A stretch of 64,000 nt of DNA, taken from positions 1-64,000 of the forward strand of contig MU831555.1 in NCBI GenBank assembly GCA_029204225.1, given 5' to 3'. The position numbers and the translations under genes were made by a program. The first letter of the stretch is position 1. Every line of letters begins with the position of its first letter. Shown piece by piece: positions 23,205 through 33,280 of the stretch. A model generated the notes under the pieces. The model did no database searches, was not told where the DNA came from, and worked only from the letters and a program-made list of their open reading frames with translations. Origin of the DNA: Diphasiastrum complanatum (lineage: Eukaryota; Streptophyta; Lycopodiopsida; Lycopodiales; Lycopodiaceae).

Positions 23205-24130
23205 AACTTAATGTTTCTTCATGAAATGATTTCTTATTCGAAACAAGATTTTTTTTCGTAAAGGCAAGGTGTGTGTACCGGAGAATGCTTCTTGGTTTCC
23301 AAGGGGAGGCTCGAACCTGGGACCAAAGAAACTTTGGATGCCAAGCTAACCAGTTGAGCCAACCCCGTTGGGTGTGTACCGGAGAATGACACAGTAAGGG
23401 CCCAAATCTTGCATGAGTGTCATGATAGTCCATGCGCAAGACATCCGGATATACAAAGAACACTTGACTTAGTTCGATGACAATTTTGGTGGCCTAAGAT
23501 GAAAAGTCAAGTAGAGGCCTATGTACTTAAATGTGCTAAGTGCTAGTTAAATAAAGAAGAGGGGCTAAAAGCTAGTGGCCTATTACATCCTTTAGATATT
23601 CCTACTAGAAAGTGAAAAAGTATATCTATGGATTTTGTGGTCGACAGACTTCCACGTACGAGGAAGGGCCATGATTCGGTTTGGGTCATTGTTGACAGAC
23701 TTACAAAGTTTGCTCAATTTATCCAACAAAAACTACTATTAAAGCTCCAGAACTAGCTCAACTGTTTGTTGAGAATCTTTTTCGACTGTACGAGCTGCCT
23801 TGCAATATTGTCAATGACCGTGACCGTGACCCAAGATTCACTGGGAATTTTTGGCAAGCAGTATTTGACAAGTTGGAAACGACTTTAAGTATGAGTTCTA
23901 CAAATCATCCGGAATCAGACGGTCAAACGGAAAGGACCAATCAGACGATGGAGGATATGCTGCTAGTATATGGGGGCCATTGGTAGTCTGATTGGAAAAA
24001 TTACCTTTTACTGGTGGAATTTGCATATAATAGTACAAAACATTCAACAACCGGATTCAACCCTTTCATGCTTATGTATGATTATCAACCTCGATCACTG
24101 ATTAGTGTTGGCATAAAAAACCTTAGGGTG
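23205..24130 (+). pseudogene. Ty3/gypsy integrase relic carrying a SINE
   Basis: The integrase zinc-binding region shows ILHECHDSPCARHPD and later CAKC (an HHCC pattern) at about 23410-23545. The catalytic core follows: [20 protein letters not shown] with the first Asp near 23635, NDRDRDPRFTGNFW with the second near 23815, and SDGQTERTNQ with the Glu near 23925. A VEFAYNSTKHSTTGFNPF stretch follows. Stops and at least two frame changes break it. The SINE at 23288-23371 lies between codons of the N-terminal part, and the same reading resumes on its far side after the duplicated target. No chromodomain was identified after 24130. Confidence 0.88.
23288..23371 (-). mobile_element. tRNA-like SINE, copy 1 (84 bp)
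   Basis: Read on the minus strand, it opens CCAACGGGGTTGG. It contains an A-box-like TGGCTCAACTGG and a B-box-like GGTTCGAGCC about 30 bases apart, the internal RNA polymerase III promoter layout of tRNA genes. Between them lies a perfect hairpin CCAAAG-TTT-CTTTGG in the anticodon-arm place. The 3' end is a second perfect hairpin, CTTGG-AAA-CCAAG, followed by AAG, with no poly(A). The flanks are a perfect 17-bp target duplication, gtgtgtaccggagaatg, at 23271-23287 and 23372-23388. The 84 bases are identical to the copy at 31410-31495 by eye. It interrupts a gypsy integrase. Confidence 0.85.
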
Positions 24131-24319
24131 CTAGCCGCAACTGATTTCCTTGTGGTCATCATGTTTTCAACGTTAGTAAGTCGAAACCCTCGTTGGGGGT
24201 TGGGAAAACCCTGATTCCTGTGGACGATCTAGTGGAGCTTCTTCGTGATGAGTCCGTGAGTGGACCATCTGAACCCCCAAGGCGATTGTTAATAGTCGGC
24301 CTTTCAAGAAGCCTTTAAA

Positions 24320-26680
24320 ACGGCTTTTCTTTCAGTGTTGGATGATTTTGAGCATTGGTGGCATTTCGCCACCGTGCAGATGGGTACTAGGCCGTTAGAT
24401 GCCTATATCCAAGAATTATAGGAGATTTTGTCCCGATTCACCTCGTGAATCGATCCTATCTGGTTGAAGTTACATTTTATCTTGGGGCTTCCGAAAGAAT
24501 TTCAGCTAGAAGTGCGGCAGCGTAACCAACCGCAGACTATCGAGGATGCAGTTCGCTTTGCGAAAATCTTCGATGACACCCATTTTGCCTCTCGCAATGA
24601 GAAAAGTTTGTCCAAGGTTGAGCAAAAAGAAAAGAAATTTTTCAAGAAGTGGGGCAGAGACAAGACACAGACACCGATTCCCTAGGCGGGAAAAAACGTG
24701 TCAAGTTGGATTGCGCGGACTATGACAAGGCGAGAACCAATAGCTTGTGCTTCTCTTGTATGGAGAAGGGGCGTCTTTCGAAAGATTGCCTGAAGAAAAA
24801 GCAAAAGAAATCTAGTGGGCAACCTAAATTCATTAAAGCGCTAGGTAATTCTACTATTTCTTTTGTTAATTTATCCTTTAAGGATGGCACTAGTTGCAAG
24901 AATTGTTGTTTTAATACAGCTGTTTTTGGCCCCCACGATCTCATTCGTATGAATGGAATTGTAGGATGCCAAGCTCTAACTGTTCTTTTTTATGATGATT
25001 CCACACATAATTTCATAAATGCTAAACTGGTGCAAAAGCTCAAGGCGGCTACTGCGCCAAGTAATCACTTGTATGTGGTGAAAATGGCGTCAGGGGAAGA
25101 TCGACAAGCTTGGGATCAGCTTGTTCCTCAGCTGCCACTTCAGATTCAAGATTATGTTGAACCGCTAGATCTTCATATTATGAATTTGGATAACGTAGAC
25201 ATAATCTTAGGAAAAGTTATGTTACACATAGTATTTCCTTTTTGCATAAGGGGTCATTGGTTGAGCTAAAAGGCAATTTAAATAGGCCTGATCCTTTGGT
25301 TTTCGCTTTAGAAGTTGTGGAATATTTGAAAGATTTTGGTAATAAAATTTATCTTTGTTTTTTGAAAGATGAAATTTATGGAGATGACCGTAAAATCCAG
25401 AGTCTAAATACTGATTTATCGCATTTGCCTTTGAATGTGCCTGTAAATAATCCTTTAGTGCTAACTCACCTAAGGAATAATATTTAACAAACTTAGGCAA
25501 GAGTATGGCGATATTTTTTCTGATAAGCTCCCTGATGGCCTACCTCCCCAAAGGAGTGTTGACCATCAAATAGAGTTGTTTCCTGGAAGCCAACATGTAT
25601 CTCTTTTTTCCATACAGGGTTAGCATCAAGGAAGAGGATGAAATTTTTAAGCAGTTACAAGAACTCCTTAGGATGGGCCATATTTGGCCTAGTAAGTCCC
25701 CTTGGGAAGCACCAATCCTTTTAGTTAGTAAAAAGGGTGGCGGCACATATTTGTGTGGTGACTTTGAAAAGTTAAATGATTTAACCATCAAGAACAGATA
25801 TCCCTTACCTAGGATGGATGATCTTATGGATCGTCTGAATGGAGCTAAGTATTTCTCCAAGATTGATTTTAGATCAGGTTACCATCATATAAGAATAAGG
25901 AACGAAGATGTTTCTAAGATTGGATTTTGATCCAGGTATAGCCATTATGAGTTTTTAGTGTTACCTTTTGGACTCACGAATGCACTTGACACTTTCCAGC
26001 AGATGATGAACGATATTCTTCATCCATATCTGGGAAAGTTTGTGGTGGTGTATTTGGACGACATATTAATTTATAGTCGGACCCTTGAGGAGCATGAAGA
26101 GCATCTTCGTATTGTCTTGGATCTTCTAAGATAAGAAAAGCTCTATGCTAAGGAGTCAAAATGTGAGTTCTTCCAAACTAAACTCAAATACATGGGCCAT
26201 GTCATATCGGATAGAGGTCTTGAAATCGATTATGACAAAGTCCGTTAGGTACGAGAATGGCCGAGACCTCTGACAATTCGTGATGTGAAATCCTTTTTGG
26301 GCTTCACAAGATTCTTTCACAGGTTCATTTTAGACTATGTCTTAATAGCATTGCCCTTGACGAACTTTCTTAAGGGGGTAAAGAAAAAATGTAGCCGCAG
26401 AAAAAGTCCATTGATAACATGGACTGATGAAATGAATGAGAGTCTTGAGACCCTCAAGCACTGTGTTTCTACGGCTCCAATTTTACACATTGTTGATCCT
26501 AACCGACCCTTTGTGGTTGATACGGATGCTAGCGACTTTGCTGTAGGAGTGGTCCTTTATCAGGATGGTAGACCAGTTGATTTTGAAAGCAAGAAACTGG
26601 ATCAGACTAGGCACAACTGCTGCATGTCATTGGTCATGTCGTTGGTCATGTGTGACTCCTATGGACAGAGATGACCCTCC
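24320..26680 (+). pseudogene. Ty3/gypsy gag-protease-RT-RNase H relic
   Basis: Gag capsid sequence (LGLPKEFQLEVRQRNQPQTI) lies at 24330-24690. The zinc knuckle CFSCMEKGRLSKDC at about 24750 has Arg in place of the zinc-binding His. The retropepsin region at 24920-25240 reads LFYDDSTHNF where the second copy (34 kb) keeps FDDGSTH. RT at 25595-26150 has [11 protein letters not shown] and the catalytic YLDD near 26055. RNase H begins at VDTDASDFAVGVVL near 26520 and breaks off at about 26680. Single stops occur at 25930, 26134 and 26248. This piece follows an integrase piece, the reverse of the normal order, with no LTR between. Confidence 0.9.
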
Positions 26681-26780
26681 TGGACTATGTATATAGAAGT
26701 GGATTTCTATGAGCTTGGCATTCATTCTCTCCTGGAGAATAAAGAGCTCTTCCACTGGGTCAGGCCAGGATGAGTATCTA

Positions 26781-27291
26781 TGTCATGTGCTAGGCTTAGC
26801 ACATTAGCTACTGATACTTTTGATTGTAAGCTTGAGGGCTTTGAAGGGGATTAATAAATCATTTTGTACCTCTCTTAGACCCCTCCAAGCCAATAATTAA
26901 GCCATTACGAGAGAATAGTGGTAGGTGGGAGATAACAATGTTAGATGATCTTTTAGAGACAGTTAACTTGTGGAGATTCTCTTTAAGTAGACCCACTCTA
27001 CCATAGATCATCATATTCTAAGCTCATTCATAGTGATGTGGGTTTCTACTCCTTCATTGTGAATATGAGCTATGGGACACTTCTCTAGCTATGGTCTCAT
27101 GTGCCACTATCCCACATGATGTCTTTTTTGATGATATTCTCATGTTTTTTTTGGCATTCCATGCTGATCCATTGTGGTCTACAATGTTGTTACACTATTT
27201 GGTCTTTTCTCTAGTATCATGTTGGATAGCTTGTCTTTGAATTAGCATATCTAATTTGGCTTGCTAATTGCTTAGGCATAGGCATATGACA
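26781..27291 (+). repeat. 5' LTR of the non-autonomous element
   Basis: 511 bp, TG...CA ends with a short inverted repeat TGTCAT/ATGACA. It matches 30182-30690 almost throughout, differing in about 17 substitutions and 2 one-base indels by eye. Confidence 0.93.
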
Positions 27292-27295
27292 TTTT

Positions 27296-27307
27296 TGGTA
27301 TCAAAGC
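27296..27307 (+). promoter_or_regulatory. Primer binding site for initiator tRNA-Met
   Basis: TGGTATCAAAGC starting 4 bases after the 5' LTR end. The same sequence serves copia relic 2, which fits a copia-type helper. Confidence 0.88.
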
Positions 27308-28636
27308 ACTGATCCCTGTATAGGCATAAACTTGCATAGATTAGTAGTATTTCCAAGGGAACTTTGAATTTCTGATTTTCAGATTCATTCTTCTTTAATT
27401 GGTAATTTTTCCATTACAGATTCTTCAATACTATCAAATCAGATCCTGCTGCAAGTTTTCTATCATTCAAGAGAAGAGGATTTGAACCTCTACAGGGTTA
27501 AGCCCTGCCTTCCAAGCCCTTGCTACCTATACAAACAAGGAGGTCAATCTGACCATTATACTGATTATAAGCTACAGCAGAAAGCAAAGAAATTTTTTGA
27601 GAGACACTATCAGCACCTGCAAGAAGATCAAATAAAATTGTGATTGCTACTCTATGAGCAAATCTATTGTGTATTGTTGAACCTATAGAGGAAGCATTCT
27701 CAAGGAAGTTTTCAAGAAAATGATCAAAGAAATATCTAAGCATTCCAACTTCTAAAAAAATTCTGTTGTTGAGAGAAGTTGTTGCAAATCCAAAAATAGT
27801 AGAGAAGAGTCAGTATACCACCAACTCATGACATCTACAAGAAATCAACCAGTTGGAAGTTGTTGAGTCAAATCCAAAGGCAAGATCCAAAAGCAAAACA
27901 AAGCTTCAACATCAAAGTTCATTCACAGAGTTGCAAGAAATCTGTTAAAAGAAACTACCACTTGCACATTCAAGAACTTCAAAAAAAAAATAATCATTGA
28001 TAGGTTTTTGCTCTTTACCAAGCTATGCATTCTAACCAGATCCTAAGCATAGTAACTAGCCTAAGCTGAAGATACAGAGACAAATCCAAGCCATGTAGCT
28101 CTTCCATTGAGGGATCGGGGTCATTGGAGGATCTATTTGTGATGCGTGCAATTTCATATTCTTGGTGATTGGTGGTGTTTTTTTTTATAAGAAGGCTTGC
28201 TTGGCTCTTAAACATGCTCCTGCAGGCACTTGAAGATTTTCCACTGATGAACCTTGAGAACAGATCTAAGCATCGAAGCGGCTTTCCGCTGCCTCATCAA
28301 GCTTACATTATTATTACGTCATCGATGTCAAGATCTTGTAAAGTCGCATCTGTATTATTGGCATTTCTTTGTTCATGAATTGCTTGGTGGAAGCTTCAAG
28401 GCCATCTGTTGGGACTTACCTCACGAAATGGTGGACCGAAGCTCTACAAACCAACTGGAAAATCTTGGTAGCCATCGAATTTAGTACCACTTGATCGGTT
28501 GCACATTCTAGTAGATAAATCATTTGGAAAGTATTTACCAACAGAGCCAACGATTGAAGATCATCTAAAATGCATCCTCCAGTTCTCTTTCTCTCTATTA
28601 CAACCACGATGCCAGATCCATTTTCGCAAACAAGGG

Positions 28637-28809
28637 GCAGCAGCAATCTGTAAAAACGCAATTGAAATGTGCTTCTCAGTCTTTCTCAGTTTGCACACAC
28701 CTACAGGCTGATGAGAAGACACCATTGTAGCAGCAGCAATCTGTAAAAATGCAACTAAAATGTGCTTCTCAGTCTTTTCCAGTTTGCACACACCTACAGG
28801 CTGATGAGA
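28637..28809 (+). repeat. Two-copy tandem duplication inside the LTR element
   Basis: Copies at 28637-28716 and 28730-28809, each about 80 bp, opening gcagcagcaatctgtaaaaa and closing ggctgatgaga. They differ at a handful of bases. They are non-coding on the plus strand. Confidence 0.85.
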
Positions 28810-29315
28810 TGTGGCGCCGACAATGATCCTTAGGGTTCCATAAGGAGAGGGTGAGTAGATGAGAGAAGAAAGAAAAACATAGAACTTAGGAATAATTTTT
28901 ATTTTTGGCCTTAACTTGCAATTTATTAGGGTCTTCATTTCAAGTTAGAAGAGTTATTGGGCATCTCATATTCTGACATAGTTAGATTTTTTTAAAAGAT
29001 TGTAGTACCAGATTCATTCCCAGTTTTTTTTCAAATCTAGAACATTGGAAGCTGTTTTCTATAGGAAAAAAAAAGGATCTAAACAAGAGCAAGATTTAGG
29101 CATCTCAAGTTTACATACACTTTATAAGTATTTTTTTAAGTGGTCACTTGAAATTTAGATCTCACTTGATCAATTCTTAGTGATATTCTTAGGTTAAACC
29201 GTTATTTTTTTAAAAGCACTAAAACTTTTAGGGAGAAGAATATATTAGGAACTTTATTTTCATCACTAAGAGAGATTTTTTTTAGTATCTTATTTTTTTG
29301 AAGAATCACTTCACA

Positions 29316-30017
29316 ATGGATTCAAACTATGAGTGTGATTATGATTCCACCTTCTATGAAGATTGTTTAGATGTTGTCAAGCAAATGAAATTAATGGGCA
29401 AAACCGAAGAAGAGATTCAAAATTCATGGAAACAAATGTACTTGGAAAAATGGGAAAATACAAAAAAATGGCTTATGCATTGGAAAGAAGAAGGAACACT
29501 TAACTCCTTGTGTGAATCTATTTCAATTATCAAACACATTGTACAAGAGGAGTTGGCTTCATATAAACTTGGCCACTGTAAGGAAAGATTTGAGAACATC
29601 AAGATAATATTTGCGACATTACAAAACCTTGGTGTTGAGCTCACATCTATGTTTCTTGAAGTATTCGAGAATCTTCAAGAAGGGCCTAACTTTGATCAAG
29701 ACACAAATCCCAAGGACAACCAATATTTTATCTTATTCCCAACCTTGAATTCCATCAAGTATAGCATGATTATCTTTGGAGATTCATGTACACATTCGAA
29801 GGACTTCAAGAATACATGTTTGTTGTATGGTAACATACCATATATTCTTATGGTATTGGGATTAATAAGGACATTGATTGTTCTAATGTTTTGGGCAAAG
29901 GACAAAGCAACAACATTGGATGCTGAGCCACAAAGAAACTCAATTGGCATTGGATACGTCAACCTTAAGGCAATGGTGTTGGTGAAGAGGTCATCCAGAC
30001 ATTTCTACAAGAAATGA
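29316..30017 (+). CDS. 233-aa ORF of unknown function within the LTR element
   Basis: The frame starts at an ATG at 29316 (MDSNYECDYDSTFYEDC) and ends at a TGA at 30015-30017, 164 bases before the 3' LTR. I do not recognise it. The first 40 residues are acidic. A Trp- and Lys-rich helical part follows (NSWKQMYLEKWENTKKWLMH), then helical segments to about residue 130. A hydrophobic stretch, PYILMVLGLIRTLIVLMFW, at about 175-195 could be a membrane segment, and the C-terminus is basic. No gag, protease, polymerase or integrase motif is visible. Its position between the primer site and the 3' LTR means it is transcribed with the element. It may be captured host sequence, a degenerate gag, or a chance frame. 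The full-length frame in a copy with about 4% LTR divergence argues mildly against chance. Confidence 0.5.
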   Translation: MDSNYECDYDSTFYEDCLDVVKQMKLMGKTEEEIQNSWKQMYLEKWENTKKWLMHWKEEGTLNSLCESISIIKHIVQEELASYKLGHCKERFENIKIIFATLQNLGVELTSMFLEVFENLQEGPNFDQDTNPKDNQYFILFPTLNSIKYSMIIFGDSCTHSKDFKNTCLLYGNIPYILMVLGLIRTLIVLMFWAKDKATTLDAEPQRNSIGIGYVNLKAMVLVKRSSRHFYKK

Positions 30018-30181
30018 TGTGCATCATCAACTTCTTCATCAAGCACTCATCAAGGCTTAGCAAGTCTACATCGACAAGTCTACTCCAATTTTGGTCCAAA
30101 AGCATTTAAATTGCCATATTCGATTTATTCAATTTTTTTGTACTTCATTTTTTAGGGCAAAAATGCTTTAAGCAAGGGTAG

Positions 30182-30690
30182 TGTCATGTGCTAGGCTTAG
30201 CACATTAGCTAGTGATATTTTTTATTGTAAGCTTGAGGGCTTTGCAGGGGATTAATAAATCATTTGTACCCCTCTTAGACCCCTCCAAGCTAATAATTAA
30301 GCCATTATGAGATAATAGTCATAGGTGGGAGATAACAATGGTAGATGATCTTTTAGAGACAGTTAACTTGTGGATATTCTCTTTAAGTAGACCCACTCTG
30401 CCATAGATCATCATATTCTAAGCTCATTCATAGTGGTGTGGGTTTCTACTCCTTCATTGTGAATATGAGCTATGGGACACTTCTCTAGCTATGGTCTCAT
30501 GTGCCACTATCCCACATGATGTCTTTCTTGATGATATTCTCATGTTTTTTTGGCATTCCATGCTGATCCATTGTGGTCTACAATGTTGTTACACTATTTG
30601 GTCTTTTCTCTAGTATCATGTTGGATAGCTTGTATTTGAATTAGGATATCTAATTTGGCTTGCTAATTGCTTAGGCATAGGCATATGACA
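30182..30690 (+). repeat. 3' LTR of the non-autonomous element
   Basis: 509 bp, partner of 26781-27291. It is followed by the 'atcta' target duplicate at 30691-30695. Confidence 0.93.
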
Positions 30691-30827
30691 ATCTAGGCCT
30701 CAGGATGTAGATAGGCGAGGGTTGAGGGTAAGGCATGGTGGTATGGGACACTATGGCTTACATGAGATCCGAGCTTGCTTGATGGTGGTCTACGGCTCCA
30801 ATGCACGAGGGTGAGGTGGCAGTACCT

Positions 30828-31398
30828 CTATGGTTGGGTGGTAACGTAGCATTCGTCACCTGTTTGTGCTTTAGCAATGATTACTGTGCCAAGTTGCTTC
30901 CATGGCGCCTTCCTCTTCCTCATAGGAAAGTGAGGCCAGAATTTGGCTGCAAGCAGGGGGTCGGTTTTGAAAAAACCTCTGACGCGGACGTTTTGAGATT
31001 TGTCTTCTCGTTTGACCTGTTCTTCCATCGCCTGTGAAACCATCTTATTGCTTTTTGCTTCGGTATTTTTGAGCATGTCGGCCCAACTTTTCGTCAAGTT
31101 CTGAATTTTTTCCTCCAGTGCTTTGACCTTATCAGTGTTCACTTCTGGAGCTTTGCTAAATGCATCCATTTGAGCTTTGAGGCTTGCATTTTCCGTTTCA
31201 AGTGTCGTTACTCGTTCTTGAAGAGCCAACAGATCCGTGTGCATACTGGTTATGAGAGACACCAGACCGGGAAGGGGTGGCGCACTGATCGCCGAGGGGC
31301 GTCATAGAAGCAGGAGTTGGAGATGAGGCAAGAAGAGGCGGTGATGGAGGAAGTTGTTTCTTTCCTTTTCGATGGGTAGCAACCCAGTCTAATTCCAT
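30828..31398 (-). pseudogene. Coiled-coil ORF, possibly LINE ORF1 or gag
   Basis: An ATG at 31398 opens MELDWVATHRKGKK and a Ser/Pro-rich stretch. The frame ends at about 31198, and a second frame at 31262-30828 continues with a strong coiled coil (LLALQERVTTLETENASLKA, then VKALEEKIQNLTKSWADML) followed by KSQNVRVRGFF. A frame change near 31260 is needed to join them. A coiled coil followed by a short 'NVRVRG' strand resembles the layout of LINE ORF1 RNA-binding proteins, but a gag N-terminus is equally possible. No zinc knuckle or RT follows. The SINE at 31410-31495 inserted with its target duplication overlapping the ATG. Confidence 0.4.
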
Positions 31399-31409
31399 TA
31401 CGCATAGAC

Positions 31410-31495
31410 ACCCAACGGGGTTGGCTCAACTGGTTAGCTTGGCATCCAAAGTTTCTTTGGTCCCAGGTTCGAGCCTCCCCTTGGAAACCAAGAAG
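31410..31495 (+). mobile_element. tRNA-like SINE, copy 2 (84-86 bp)
   Basis: Same element as copy 1, here on the plus strand, with the A-box-like motif at 31422, the B-box-like GGTTCGAGCC at 31467 and the 3' hairpin CTTGGAAACCAAG at 31480. It is flanked by a perfect 14-bp target duplication, cattacgcatagac, at 31396-31409 and 31496-31509. The 84 core bases match copy 1 exactly by eye. Confidence 0.87.
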
Positions 31496-31509
31496 CATTA
31501 CGCATAGAC

Positions 31510-32040
31510 CTGCGGGTGGTTGAAGAGAGCCACTGGACAGGACGCGTTTTTCTGACTGAAAGGTGATGAAGATGGAGTCCGAAAAGCGTTGATGGAGCAC
31601 AAGTTCTGATTGATAAATGTAATGGAGATGATGCACTGGAAATAAGACCTAAAATGGCCCGAAATGCGATGGAGTGTGGGCGCAGCAGAAGCTTTGACAA
31701 ATGCGATGATGATGTGTTGGATATCCAAATAAAAAGAGGGAGAATTATAGTCCAAGATTATATACAATGTTTCAGGGTTCCGCTTCTTACGTCATTTTGA
31801 AACACGTTCGAAACAGGAGGTCAGGTTCGAAATTGGAAACTTCTTTAGGGTTTCTTTTTTTGAAAATGTGTTCTTATGGGTTTTTTGGGTTTAGACATGT
31901 CATAGAAAGACTAGTACTAAGTAGATACATCCAATTTTATTTTCTATGTCCAACTTAGTGGCTCTAGTGTTGATTGTAATTTGTGATCACGGATAAGTCA
32001 TAAATTAAGAAGATTAAAACTTGGGGAGCTATGAGAGTGA
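31510..32040. other. Intergenic; upstream of the coiled-coil ORF
   Basis: Overlapping short minus frames (31434-31767) have no recognised domains and may be leader sequence of the element carrying the coiled-coil ORF. Nothing else is seen. Confidence 0.3.
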
Positions 32041-32606
32041 GAAATTGTTTGAAAAACAAAGTTGTTTCGAACATAAGAATGTCTTCCAATTAAATCTGTA
32101 CAATGCACAATTGGTTCTCACAATACAAAAGCAGATACATGATTGGATGGGTACCTGCTAATCTTTTACTTGCTATTGTATTGTGAGAATTCATTTAATT
32201 TTGCATTGTACGAATTGGATGTGTTGAATTAGTGAAATTGGATTACATTGGAATAGCAGGTACATGATTAGCAGGCACTCGTCATGCTAATCATTGCTAA
32301 TTGTATGAATTGGATTACATGATTGGAAACTATATTTTTTGCATTATTCATGCTCCATGGATCCCTTTACAATTGGATGTGTTGAGTTGGTGAAATTGGA
32401 TCACATTCTTACGTTCTAAACGACTGTGTTGAATTGGAAATTGGAATAGCATGTACATGATTAGCAGGTACCCATTCGTTTCATAACAGTTGCCTTCAAG
32501 CATTGCTATTAGCAGGTACACAATAGCAAAGTACCCAATCGTTTCGAATGTAAGAAAGCATTTCGAAATGGGTTTGTTTCGAATGGGACGTTTCAAACAT
32601 GTTTCG
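32041..32606. mobile_element. Foldback / MITE-like element with inverted repeats
   Basis: The outer ends are related as inverted repeats: gaaattgtttgaaa on the left, and its near-complement 'tttcaaacatgtttc' on the right. A strong inner inverted repeat pairs about 32094-32135 with 32170-32215 (both contain forms of 'tacaatgc' and 'ctcacaatac'). Direct repeats of a 'ggatgtgttga...gaaattggat' block lie at 32218 and 32375, and 'acatgattagcagg' recurs near 32265 and 32455. No coding frame of note is present. Target duplications were not found. Confidence 0.45.
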
Positions 32607-32739
32607 ATAAATCATTAATTATAAAGTACGGAAACCATTCACATGTTCAATTGGACAACTCGTCATCTCTTTAACTTTGCTTTAACTCAAATTTAATTCT
32701 ACACTCCCATTAGCTTTAAAGTTTATGCTTGAAAAAAAA

Positions 32740-33280
32740 AAAAAGGTTCTGACCACTCTGTAGGCTGCCACGTGGCACTGTCCTGGAGCAGACAGGTGGC
32801 AGCAAGCGGCGGATAGGGTTTCCGCGGGGTCTGGAGTGGCGGATTACAGTTCCACAGGGCCCGTTTACCAAAATAACCCGAAATTCCGCTGGACAGCAGG
32901 GGTTACTACTTGTCCGCAACTGTGGGAGAGAAGGGTCAGACCAGCTATGAGGGGGAAGGAGGTATCCTGGCTGCCAGCTGGCATGTATTCTGGCAGGTGG
33001 ACCGGACTTGTATGTGGAGGCTTATGTGGCAAGGTAAAGCCACTTGGCATGTCGTGATCAAGCATGGAGAGGGAAGCATGCCTCTCCTATGCTATGTATC
33101 ATGAGAAGAGAATGTGGAGGTGGGTGGTGCATCCCTCTCTTTGCTGCCTTTTAATCCTTATGGCAATACCATTTGGAAGTTGAGGAGCCAACAAGTTTTG
33201 AGTTGTATCTACCTTCCTTGAGCTGTTTTTGATCTCTTCCAGCTCTTTCTTTCTTAGTTCACCTCTCTTGCTCTTGAGAA
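32740..33280 (+). other. GC-richer leader before gypsy copy 2
   Basis: This stretch follows an A-run at about 32735 and leads into the gag ATG at 33281. It is richer in G and C than its surroundings. It is probably LTR or leader of the gypsy copy, but neither a primer site nor a matching LTR was found. Confidence 0.35.

Larger units (their letters stand above)
26781..30690 (+). mobile_element. Complete non-autonomous LTR retrotransposon (3.9 kb)
   Basis: Two LTRs of about 510 bp (26781-27291 and 30182-30690) open TGTCATGTGC and close GCATATGACA. They are flanked by a perfect 5-bp target duplication, 'atcta', at 26776-26780 and 30691-30695. A tRNA-Met primer site lies 4 bases inside the 5' LTR. 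A purine-rich run, 'aagcaagggtag', precedes the 3' LTR and can serve as the polypurine tract. The 2.9-kb interior encodes no protease, integrase, RT or RNase H, so the element must borrow these from a copia-type partner. The LTRs differ at about 19 positions by eye. The interior holds one 233-aa ORF near the 3' end and a tandem duplication. It interrupts older repeat DNA just after the gypsy relic. Confidence 0.93.

Noticed and set aside
24245-24266. Hammerhead-ribozyme-like phrase GTGATGAGTCCGTGAG in a retrotransposon context
   Set aside because: The core needs C-TGATGA and a GAAA after stem II. Here the C is replaced by G and the GAAA is absent, and the phrase fits a coding frame.
31417-31495. 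A functional tRNA gene
   Set aside because: Internal promoter boxes and an anticodon-like hairpin exist, but the loop is only TTT, the T-arm pairs poorly, and target duplications and repeated copies show a SINE.
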